In this document: piece after piece, positions 1 through 6,227 of the stretch
How the letters are laid out: every line of letters begins with the position of its first letter
Numbering within the stretch: the stretch's first letter is position 1
Assembly: GCA_016206745.1 (NCBI GenBank)
Contig: JACQQW010000187.1
Location: 1-7,483 of the forward strand
From: Candidatus Omnitrophota bacterium
Lineage (GTDB): Bacteria > Omnitrophota > Gorgyraeia > Zapsychrales > Fredricksoniimonadaceae
Direction of reading: 5' to 3'
DNA length: 7,483 nt
Program-made: the position numbers and the translations under genes
Notes under the pieces: generated by a model
Told to the model about the DNA's origin: nothing
Seen by the model: only the letters and a program-made list of their open reading frames with translations
Databases searched by the model: none

Positions 1-22
1 GGGAACGGTCGCGACCGTTCCC
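1..22. repeat. Perfect 22-bp palindrome at the 3' end of the last gene
   Basis: GGGAACGGTCG is followed directly by its exact reverse complement, 16 of 22 bases being G or C, with a TCGCGA centre. In RNA from the operon it would form a 9-bp stem with a 4-nt CGCG loop. It overlaps the last base of the lipoprotein's TAG. Its position after a stop codon suggests a terminator, attenuator or processing hairpin, but the U-run expected beyond position 1 lies outside the window. A two-fold-symmetric protein-binding site, or a member of a dispersed palindrome family, is also possible. Confidence 0.6.
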
Positions 23-468
23 TACTGTGTTTCCATTCCTGGCGCAGGATGTTCATCTTTTCCTTCCGGTCGAGCATCTGTGGCTGTGCTTGTGCCGTTG
101 GGCAAATGAGTAATGTCAATAACAGCCATGTCCTGCATTGTGTGTTCATAACTCTCCTCTTTGGATTGAATAGGATAAGCGGGGCTTTCGGCCCACTCTC
201 CGGGTTTAATGATCACTGGTTCTTTATGTTCCGGGATAAAAACACCGTTGGCGATATGCCCGGGCACACGGACTTCCTGGACAATGGGGCTGGTCCAATG
301 ATAATAGGGAAAATTGCCGCCCTGGAACTGTCCTGCAATAGCGCGCACTTGTTCCTTGACGCCATCGCGATAACCCCGCGCATACACTTGTTTCTGTGAA
401 GTTGAAACATGAGCACATCCTGCCAGGCAACACATCATTAATGTGACGCAGCAATTTCTAAAGACCAT
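22..468 (-). CDS. Second small lipoprotein, diverged paralogue of the TraV-position lipoprotein
   Basis: This 148-residue protein starts with a Cys-rich hydrophobic signal and the lipobox LAGC (residues 15-18), with Cys18 as the lipidation site, the same position as in the lipoprotein upstream of traC. The middle resembles that protein: VYARGYRDGVKEQ at 28-40 against IYAQSVGDAQKDT, PIVQEVRVPGH (61-71) against PVVRKVWLPDH, and a V-I-I-x-x-G-x-W block (85-92) against V-L-V-x-G-x-W. It differs by an insert with FIPEHKEP (77-84) and by a polar, charged, Pro-rich tail of about 50 residues (from about 99) that the other lacks and that looks disordered. It should be an envelope lipoprotein of the secretion channel, perhaps VirB7-like; no named family is recognised. 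F has no clear counterpart directly after traC. The TAG stop abuts the palindrome at 1-22. Confidence 0.78.
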   Translation of the reverse strand: MVFRNCCVTLMMCCLAGCAHVSTSQKQVYARGYRDGVKEQVRAIAGQFQGGNFPYYHWTSPIVQEVRVPGHIANGVFIPEHKEPVIIKPGEWAESPAYPIQSKEESYEHTMQDMAVIDITHLPNGTSTATDARPEGKDEHPAPGMETQ

Positions 469-2986
469 ACGGATGCTCCTTCGCGCAGATGTTCACCGCT
501 TCGATCAAATTTCCCCCGCAGGCGTCCGCCTGCTTGAACAAAAATTCATTATTGCGCGGTTCGGAATTGGCCGCCCAATACAAAAACGGATCCGGCACCA
601 GGCGGATGACCCCGCATGAACTATCGGTGATCACAAAGCCTTCTGAAAATTTACCCTTGACCGTCTCAATGGTTTTAAGAGCATCAATGATGCCCTGCTC
701 CAAAGATAATTTGTCTTTAAGCAAATCAATCACGCTGGGCTCCTGTTTTAAAAAGATCTTATTGGACGCATTGGCCACGATGGCGATGCCGCTTTCCTGC
801 CGGGTCAAGTCCGCCATCTCCTGGGTAATAGCGACGACCGAACACCGGTATTTACGGAAGGTCTTAAAAGCATTGGTGATAAAATCCGCGGTATTCTTGA
901 CCTTTAGCAGGACCCAAGCCTCATCTATAAGTAAATACTTCCGTCTGGCCTTCATAGGAACTGAAGAAACAAAATTGGTCATAAAAAACATGAGATTGAG
1001 CAAAACAGCGATTTGCAAATCGGGATAGGCGCTTAAATTCGCCAATTCAAAGACCGTGAACCTCTGCTCAATGGTAAATTGATTAGGCCCATCAAAAAAC
1101 CCGCCATACGGCCCCTTTCTGGTAAAGGGCGTCAAGCGCAGGGCCAAGGTTGGCCCCATCAAAGAATTGATCCCGAATTCTTCATTGAACGCATTGTCAT
1201 TTAAAATAGCGCTTACATCCGATAAGGTGAGCTCCTCCCCCTCGTTTCTTTGTTCATAGGCCGCCACCACAGCCCGGTGCAGCAGTCCTTCCTCCTCGCG
1301 GGTCAAGCGGTCGCGTTCGTCCCCGCCCGACGCCATTTGCGAAAGCAAAGACAATAGAAATGAAAGGTTTTCACCGGTCGGCGGATTGGCAAACGGGTTA
1401 ATGGTCACCGGATGGTTTAAGTCAAAGGTCATATATTGGCCGTCAAGGATGCGGCACAATTTCTTATACGAATCCCCTTTGTCCAGGACAAAAAAATGCG
1501 CCCCCAAGCGTTCATTTTGCAGGATAAAATCATTGATGAAAAAACTCTTGCCCGCCCCGGAAGCACCGATGACCACGCCGTGCGGGTTGATATTGGAATC
1601 GAAAAAATCCATAAAAACAATTTCTCCGCGGCGGTTGCAATACATCTGGGCCGGGGTCTTTGTGCCGCGGAAAGACCCGAATACCGGCAGCATGTCCGCG
1701 GCATTTGCGGAGGCCAGACGGCGGTCCCGGCGGATAAATTGCTCATAATAGGGGTCGAAATTCAGCGGCAGGCAGGTGAGGAACAAAGAGGCCCCGATCA
1801 ACTCTTCTTTTAAACCCTCGCAATTGAGACGGTTTAAACCGCTCAATAAATGATTGCACGCAGCCTCCACAGCCTCTTCATTGGCGCCGCACAGCACCCA
1901 GTGCAGGCGCGCGCGCACGATCTTGCCGCCGCCTTTGAACATCTGGGCAATGGTTTCATCCAGCTCTTTTTTCTTTTCCACCGCCTCCACCGACTTGTCC
2001 CCCAGCCAATTTTCCTGGTGCATAAAAGCAAAACTCTTTTGCATATTGAGCCTTCCCATCGCTTCATGGGCCCCCGGCACGGTGAAATTGACCACTAGCA
2101 TAAAATCCTGAGGCATGTCTAATAAACAAAATTTACTGCCTTCATAAAATTCTTTGGTCAACATGGCTGCCGAGGTAGAGGAAGGTAGTTCTTTTAAACT
2201 CACGATGCGGGTATGCGCACCTTCCAGAACAAAACCTGCGCCTGTTGCCTGCGGCGCATGGTAAAGCACCTGGTTGCGGATGGGTTCCTCTTCTCGATAC
2301 GTGACATGAGGAATGAGTTGACTGCGTTTGGGATTAAGCAAGTCATATAACAATGCCGTCAATTGGGCGCCGTCCACCATTTCAAAACGCGCCCCTGCGG
2401 ACTGAAAAATCCCCTCGATCAATGCCGTGTGCTTATTAAAATCCGCCTGATGCCCCTGGGCCTGACGTTCAATGTGAGAGGTAACATCTCCTTTGGAACG
2501 GAAGATATTCATTGCCTTGGTATAAACATTCGGGTGCAGCCAATCGGGAAAATACCGCACCGCTGCGTATAAACATAAACGCTTGGGCGTAAAACATTCG
2601 CTTTTATGGGTAAAAAAACCGTCGCGGCTGGCGCGCACATAAGCGTCTTTACCTTTGGCAAATGCGCTGTTGCCTTTGCTGTCTTCGCGGTAATCCAAAT
2701 ACCGGCAGAGATAAGTGTGCGTATTGCGGTCGCTGGTCAAAATGATCTGGCAAGCCAGGCGGTCATTAGGAATGCGGGTCAATAAACTTTCCCACTGTGC
2801 CGCCAGAGACAACAGGGCCGGTTCGGTTTTCCCTTCCGCTTCAAGTAAGGTCAATTGCCAAATCTTACCTAAACTGCCGTCGGCAAGCACAAAAATATCC
2901 CCGGTATATTCAATGTACGGCAATAAATCCGGTAAAGAATACCCTTCATTAAATAAAGCTTCGATGTGCTTGGTCTGTAGTGTCAT
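458..2986 (-). CDS. traC: TraC, pilus assembly ATPase (VirB4-like)
   Basis: The 842-residue protein is the F-type VirB4 counterpart: a cytoplasmic, membrane-associated ATPase that energises pilus assembly and transfer. The N-terminal TraC-type region spans roughly residues 1-440. The C-terminal P-loop domain contains Walker A GASGAGKS (474-481, DNA 1544-1567), Walker B YLLIDEA (684-690) and a downstream VVAITQEMADL motif (about 717-727) typical of VirB4/TraC ATPases. All key residues (Lys480, Asp688, Glu689) are present, so it should be active. Length is close to F TraC (875). A GTG at 3007 would add seven residues, but the ATG at 2986 has a strong GGAGG and forms the ATGA overlap with the preceding stop. 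The TAG lies inside the next gene (11-nt overlap). Several long plus-strand frames across it are antisense shadows. Confidence 0.96.
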   Translation of the reverse strand: MTLQTKHIEALFNEGYSLPDLLPYIEYTGDIFVLADGSLGKIWQLTLLEAEGKTEPALLSLAAQWESLLTRIPNDRLACQIILTSDRNTHTYLCRYLDYREDSKGNSAFAKGKDAYVRASRDGFFTHKSECFTPKRLCLYAAVRYFPDWLHPNVYTKAMNIFRSKGDVTSHIERQAQGHQADFNKHTALIEGIFQSAGARFEMVDGAQLTALLYDLLNPKRSQLIPHVTYREEEPIRNQVLYHAPQATGAGFVLEGAHTRIVSLKELPSSTSAAMLTKEFYEGSKFCLLDMPQDFMLVVNFTVPGAHEAMGRLNMQKSFAFMHQENWLGDKSVEAVEKKKELDETIAQMFKGGGKIVRARLHWVLCGANEEAVEAACNHLLSGLNRLNCEGLKEELIGASLFLTCLPLNFDPYYEQFIRRDRRLASANAADMLPVFGSFRGTKTPAQMYCNRRGEIVFMDFFDSNINPHGVVIGASGAGKSFFINDFILQNERLGAHFFVLDKGDSYKKLCRILDGQYMTFDLNHPVTINPFANPPTGENLSFLLSLLSQMASGGDERDRLTREEEGLLHRAVVAAYEQRNEGEELTLSDVSAILNDNAFNEEFGINSLMGPTLALRLTPFTRKGPYGGFFDGPNQFTIEQRFTVFELANLSAYPDLQIAVLLNLMFFMTNFVSSVPMKARRKYLLIDEAWVLLKVKNTADFITNAFKTFRKYRCSVVAITQEMADLTRQESGIAIVANASNKIFLKQEPSVIDLLKDKLSLEQGIIDALKTIETVKGKFSEGFVITDSSCGVIRLVPDPFLYWAANSEPRNNEFLFKQADACGGNLIEAVNICAKEHPYGL
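476..481 (-). promoter_or_regulatory. Ribosome binding site of the second lipoprotein
   Basis: AAGGAG lies 7 nt upstream of the ATG at 468 and inside the 3' end of traC. It supports the start that gives a lipobox-bearing signal peptide. Confidence 0.75.
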
Positions 2987-3330
2987 TTGGAAACCTCCGT
3001 AAACCACCTTAGGCCCTCGACCATCAAGTATACCCAGTGGCCGCCCACCAAGACTGCAGCGTCCTCCTGGGATTTATGGTCCGGCAGCCAGACCTTGCGG
3101 ACAACCGGGCCCTGAACCACCGGAATATAGGGTTTGACATAACCAAATGTCTTCTGCTCTTTCAAATTTTGTTCTATAAACTTCGCCGTGTCCTTTTGGG
3201 CATCACCCACGCTTTGGGCGTAAATATCGGCCAGAAGCGCTGGTTGTTGCGGCGTTTTAACAGATCTGGCAAAAACACAGCCGCTAATTAATATTAGAAA
3301 CACGGGTATAATCAGCGCGTAATAAGCCAT
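2983..3330 (-). CDS. Small lipoprotein in the TraV position
   Basis: This 115-residue protein starts with a hydrophobic signal and the lipobox ISGC (residues 15-18), so Cys18 should be lipidated and the mature protein anchored in the envelope, most likely at the outer membrane. It lies between traB and traC, where F carries traV, the VirB7-like lipoprotein that stabilises the TraK/TraB core. Apart from position and lipobox I see no specific TraV signature: the mature part has no further cysteine, and it is shorter than F TraV. Visible features are a helical charged stretch (about 33-60) and PVVRKVWLPDH (75-85) followed by a GHW near the end. The same layout recurs in the lipoprotein downstream of traC. 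The first 47 nt, which encode the signal peptide, overlap the end of traB; its TGA overlaps the traC ATG (ATGA). Confidence 0.75.
   Translation of the reverse strand: MAYYALIIPVFLILISGCVFARSVKTPQQPALLADIYAQSVGDAQKDTAKFIEQNLKEQKTFGYVKPYIPVVQGPVVRKVWLPDHKSQEDAAVLVGGHWVYLMVEGLRWFTEVSK
2994..2998 (-). promoter_or_regulatory. Ribosome binding site of traC
   Basis: GGAGG on the minus strand stands 7 nt before the ATG at 2986. It settles the traC start in favour of that ATG rather than a GTG seven codons upstream (3007). Confidence 0.8.
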
Positions 3331-4408
3331 CGATAGACACTCCTTTTTGGACAATAAAATAAACATTCGCTCCACTGCGGACATGCACCGCCGGGACCAA
3401 ATTCTCTGCCTGCTTTCCATAATAATCCGACATGCGCCCCGCACTTTTGGCCAGCCCGGAAAAAACCGCATTTTTAGCCGCATTTCCCTGCACCTCCCGG
3501 GTCACGCCATCGGGGGTACGTGTGGACGTCACCTCACTATCGGCGATCGCTTGCGCCCCCCCGGCCATGAACCCGCCCATAAAACTTAAAGCCAGGGCCT
3601 TGCCCGTATTGCGCAACACCTGTCCGCGTATACCCAGCTCGCCGAACTCATCCGTCACATAACCGAGATTATCTTCGCGCTCAAAAGCGCGCCCGTCGGG
3701 AAGGACCGATGAAACCGCCGTGACCTGGATCAAGGCGCGCTGGGAAACCAGATCACCATGGGCCTTCCCTAAAATAAACGCGCCTTTCAATGGAATACGG
3801 GTTTTATTAGGGCCGTAAAACGCCTCATCCAGCGCAATAAGCACCGGCAAAGGATTGTTCACGTCCGCGGCCGCGTAGACGCCGGTAAGCAATGTCCCTT
3901 TGCAAAAGCTGCCGATGGGCAAATACACAAAATCGTCCTTGCGCACAGGTTTGATGTCTGCAACGCTCAGTTCCATGGACGGTTCCTGGGACAATGCGCC
4001 ACCAGCCCCATTAACTTGCTGGAATTCATTCAGCTTCTCTTCCAGTTTCCCGATCAATTTTTCGTCGAGTTTCAAAACGGTCCTGGCCATTTCTTTCTGC
4101 CGCTTCTTTAATTCCTGCGCGATGGACTTCATGCCTTTGACCTGCCTCTCCACCGATTTGACCCGGTCTTCAAAGTCATAATAATTCTTCTCCAGCCGCG
4201 CAATGTAGGCCTGCTGGTCCGCCCCGCCCACCGATACTCCTATGGACTTAGACCTGGACGGATTTGCGGCAGATGAGACCGGTTTATGATCAGAAGGGGC
4301 CGCAACCATCATCAATAAACTCCAAACGCCCAGCGCGACCAAAACGATGACCGGATAGGCAATCATGGGGTTCTTTGTGATGAATGTTTTTAACTTGGTA
4401 ATGCCCAT
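3284..4408 (-). CDS. traB: TraB, VirB10-like envelope-spanning scaffold
   Basis: The 374-residue protein has a short cytoplasmic N-terminus, one membrane helix (about 16-37), a long charged coiled-coil candidate (about 66-131, rich in Lys, Glu and Leu), and a VirB10/TrbI-type C-terminal domain (about 160-357). Within that domain the family-typical block YVTDEFGELGIRGQVLRNTG (250-269) leads into a Gly/Ala-rich hydrophobic helix (about 270-292) that fits the outer-membrane antenna, and the domain ends with VPAVHVRSGANVYFIVQKG (338-356). TraB joins the inner-membrane platform to TraK at the outer membrane. I chose the ATG at 4408, one base after the traK TAA, over a TTG at 4426 with no SD; the available SD (GGGT) is weak, which suggests coupling. 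It is roughly 100 residues shorter than F TraB. Its last 47 nt overlap the lipoprotein gene. Confidence 0.93.
   Translation of the reverse strand: MGITKLKTFITKNPMIAYPVIVLVALGVWSLLMMVAAPSDHKPVSSAANPSRSKSIGVSVGGADQQAYIARLEKNYYDFEDRVKSVERQVKGMKSIAQELKKRQKEMARTVLKLDEKLIGKLEEKLNEFQQVNGAGGALSQEPSMELSVADIKPVRKDDFVYLPIGSFCKGTLLTGVYAAADVNNPLPVLIALDEAFYGPNKTRIPLKGAFILGKAHGDLVSQRALIQVTAVSSVLPDGRAFEREDNLGYVTDEFGELGIRGQVLRNTGKALALSFMGGFMAGGAQAIADSEVTSTRTPDGVTREVQGNAAKNAVFSGLAKSAGRMSDYYGKQAENLVPAVHVRSGANVYFIVQKGVSIDGLLRADYTRVSNIN
3340..3345 (-). promoter_or_regulatory. Ribosome binding site of the TraV-position lipoprotein
   Basis: AAGGAG lies 9 nt upstream of the ATG at 3330, inside the 3' end of traB. 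It is the main reason for starting the lipoprotein at 3330, where a signal peptide with lipobox begins, instead of at the longer upstream in-frame starts up to 3483, which would place a basic 51-residue extension before the signal. Confidence 0.75.
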
Positions 4409-4409
4409 T

Positions 4410-5066
4410 TTATTTACCCGCGACAATATAAACTTTGGTATTGTCCCCTTCTTCCCCTTTTGGCTTTAACATGTCCTGGTCCGATGTCACCGCCAGCAGA
4501 TTGAGAAATGAGATTTGCTGCACCGGCACAATGACGCTGTTATCGCTTAAGTTTTGGGCTTTAAAAATGTAGGCGGCAATATGGGGAAAATCGTAAATCA
4601 CTTCCACGGTCATTTTGATCTGCCCCCCGTTTAAGGCCATGGATTTCGAATTCTTTAAAACTGTTGCTCCGGCCGGTTCTACCCCGCGCAATATTTCTTT
4701 CATTAAATCCATGGCATTGAGGTTGATTTCCCGGGAAATGCGGCGTAGATTCTGGCCAGAGACTTCCACGCGGATATCATGCTGGGCCGCGATCACCAAG
4801 TCCAATGGGTAGGATTTTCCGGAGACACCGGTAACAAATATATCGGCGGGCGTATTCGTTTTTGGCAGGACATAGACCGAATTATCCAGCACTTCCACTA
4901 ACACCGAATCCGCGGCCCCGCCCTTGATCACCTTGGCCACTTTTTCAGGAAACACCACTTCACTGACTTTACCCACCGCCACATGCACACTCATAGAAGC
5001 CGGCGCAGCATACGCCCATGGGCAAAACCATAACACCACTAAAGCACCCGTTATCATTCTTTTCAT
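4410..5066 (-). CDS. traK: TraK, secretin-like outer-membrane channel protein (VirB9-like)
   Basis: This 218-residue exported protein has a signal peptide ending in AYA (residues 18-20), followed by a mostly beta-type, polar sequence. The mature N-terminal part (about 25-100) includes SVYVLPKT and DIFVTGVSGKSYPLDLV, in the style of the TraK/secretin N-domain. A C-terminal beta-rich region (about 150-218) would meet TraB and the lipoprotein. TraK is the F-type VirB9 counterpart and forms the outer-membrane layer of the transfer channel. The ATG at 5066 has AGGAAA 7 nt upstream and overlaps the traE stop. Its TAA lies one base before the traB ATG. Length is close to F TraK. Confidence 0.88.
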   Translation of the reverse strand: MKRMITGALVVLWFCPWAYAAPASMSVHVAVGKVSEVVFPEKVAKVIKGGAADSVLVEVLDNSVYVLPKTNTPADIFVTGVSGKSYPLDLVIAAQHDIRVEVSGQNLRRISREINLNAMDLMKEILRGVEPAGATVLKNSKSMALNGGQIKMTVEVIYDFPHIAAYIFKAQNLSDNSVIVPVQQISFLNLLAVTSDQDMLKPKGEEGDNTKVYIVAGK

Positions 5067-5665
5067 GACGCACTTTCCTGGTCGATTTCTTCAATCATCA
5101 GGCCGTAAGGATTAGTGTCGGTCGGGTTTACCCGGCGCACCCGGACACGGTAAGTGGTATGTTCGGTCCTGATTTGGTCTTTCCCCATATAGATCCCCTT
5201 GTCCCCCTGCACCGTGACCCTAAAACCCGTTTTTTCCACGGCCACCAAAGGATCCCCAGTCATAGAAAACAAAGAAGAAACATTGTCCCGTTTGACCTGG
5301 TCAATGTCTTTGCCCAACCGGGCCTGGGTTTGGCCCAACAAGACCGGCGACATAAAACGCTGGGCACGGCCATAAACATCGTGCACCGTCGCCGGTGTGA
5401 AATTGCTCCAATTGAGCACCCACGAGGACACAAAAGACGCCACTGCCGCCTGGGGCATGGATTGCGGCAGGGCCACGCCCGCTTCCCAGGGCCTGGGGAT
5501 GTAATAAACCGGCCTTGGGACCACCGCCATGTACACCAGCGCCGCGGACAATCCTAAACACACGGCCACGACAGCCACTAATGCCGCGCCTAATTTGGCA
5601 TTCATATATTCCGAGTTTGACCAACGCTCAACGAAGCGTGAGCCGCGGGCTGTGATTGGCTGCAT
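5063..5665 (-). CDS. traE: TraE, VirB8-like inner-membrane channel protein
   Basis: The 200-residue product has one N-terminal membrane helix (about 24-49) after a short cytoplasmic segment, then a periplasmic domain. The stretch FVSSWVLNWSNFTPATVHDVYGR (about 78-100) carries the W-x-x-N-x-TP-x-TV pattern typical of TraE. Length and topology fit F TraE, the VirB8-type platform component that links the inner membrane to the TraB/TraK core complex. The ATG at 5665 follows AAGAGGT at 8 nt. Its start lies inside traL (38-nt overlap) and its TGA overlaps the traK ATG (ATGA, 5066-5063). Confidence 0.9.
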   Translation of the reverse strand: MQPITARGSRFVERWSNSEYMNAKLGAALVAVVAVCLGLSAALVYMAVVPRPVYYIPRPWEAGVALPQSMPQAAVASFVSSWVLNWSNFTPATVHDVYGRAQRFMSPVLLGQTQARLGKDIDQVKRDNVSSLFSMTGDPLVAVEKTGFRVTVQGDKGIYMGKDQIRTEHTTYRVRVRRVNPTDTNPYGLMIEEIDQESAS

Positions 5666-5930
5666 AATGTTTTACCTCTTTGATCGGCCGGATCAATCCC
5701 GGCAATTGAAACCCTTGCGCGTACAGCCAATGCAGCACATACCCGGGAGGTTTATCGCGTTTAAACCGCAATAATACCATCCAACCGGCAATGGCCATGG
5801 TCCCTGGGAGCATAGGACCAATGAGTAAACTGCCCACCCCCACAACCAGTGATACAAGCGCCACATCCTCCAATTCCAAACCAAAAAGCAAAATCGGTTT
5901 GTCCAGGGTGCGCGGGCATTTACGGTTCAT
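5628..5930 (-). CDS. traL: TraL, inner-membrane pilus assembly protein (VirB3-like)
   Basis: This 100-residue protein has the TraL pattern: a short N-terminal segment with RTLDKPILLFGLELEDV, two closely spaced membrane helices (about 22-37 and 41-56), a basic FKRDKPPG turn, and an aromatic HWLYAQGF stretch near residues 67-74. TraL is the F-type counterpart of VirB3, an inner-membrane protein that works with the TraC ATPase in pilus assembly. An upstream in-frame start (6002) would add 24 basic residues, but the ATG at 5930 restores the family length and forms an ATGA overlap with the pilin stop. The SD is weak (TGGAAA, 6 nt away), so translation probably depends on coupling. The 3' end overlaps traE by 38 nt. 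Confidence 0.88.
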   Translation of the reverse strand: MNRKCPRTLDKPILLFGLELEDVALVSLVVGVGSLLIGPMLPGTMAIAGWMVLLRFKRDKPPGYVLHWLYAQGFQLPGLIRPIKEVKHYAANHSPRLTLR

Positions 5931-6217
5931 TGGCCGTTTCCATTTGCCACCTGCTGCAAAAGGATGGGTAAAAATAACAAGACGATAAATGCGAGGCCGC
6001 AAGATACCGCCAGCTTGTGCCGGCCCCGCAATAAGGACGCGACACCCGCCAATAAAATGACCGCCCCTAAAACTTTGGCAATGGGCCCTTTGAGGATATC
6101 GATCATCCTGGTCGAGAAACTATTGACCACCTCCTCAGGCGCCTGCGCCAAAACCCTTGAGGTCCAGGTCAAAAGAATCCCATTGGCCATGATTAAATTG
6201 CGCATGAAATACCCCAT
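5927..6217 (-). CDS. Pilin candidate, VirB2/TrbC-like, two-helix
   Basis: The 96-residue product has the layout of a conjugative pilin precursor. An N-terminal signal-like segment has a VLA site (residues 22-24), giving a mature chain of about 72 residues that starts QAPEE. Cleavage after Ala26 is less likely because Pro would follow. Two hydrophobic helices (about 45-62 and 69-87) are joined by a short basic loop, RGRHK (64-68), as in VirB2/TrbC and F TraA, where the loop faces the cytoplasm before assembly. The gene sits directly before traL, the place of traA in F. A strong GAGGT supports the first ATG. Its TGA overlaps the traL ATG (ATGA, 5930-5927). Pilins diverge quickly, so the call rests on size, topology and position rather than a motif. 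It would be the subunit of the extracellular conjugative filament. Confidence 0.72.
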   Translation of the reverse strand: MGYFMRNLIMANGILLTWTSRVLAQAPEEVVNSFSTRMIDILKGPIAKVLGAVILLAGVASLLRGRHKLAVSCGLAFIVLLFLPILLQQVANGNGQ

Positions 6218-6220
6218 TGC

Positions 6221-6227
6221 TCACCTC
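6221..6227 (-). promoter_or_regulatory. Ribosome binding site of the pilin gene
   Basis: GAGGTGA on the minus strand has its GAGGT core 5 nt before the ATG at 6217. It overlaps the TGA stop of the preceding gene (6228-6226), so ribosomes finishing that gene would release on the pilin's start site. It supports the ATG at 6217 over an in-frame ATG four codons later. Confidence 0.7.

Noticed and set aside
489..1028. Plus-strand open frame of 179 codons opposite traC, and several shorter plus-strand frames elsewhere
   Set aside because: They lie antisense to genes with clear family motifs, show no recognisable domains, and their residue make-up reads as an antisense shadow.
2983..3483. Longer 166-residue form of the TraV-position lipoprotein
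   Set aside because: It would bury the lipobox signal behind 51 residues; the ATG at 3330 has AAGGAG and puts the signal at the N-terminus.
5628..6002. Longer TraL start at 6002
   Set aside because: It would run 72 nt into the pilin gene and add a basic extension not typical of TraL; the ATG at 5930 gives the family length and an ATGA overlap.
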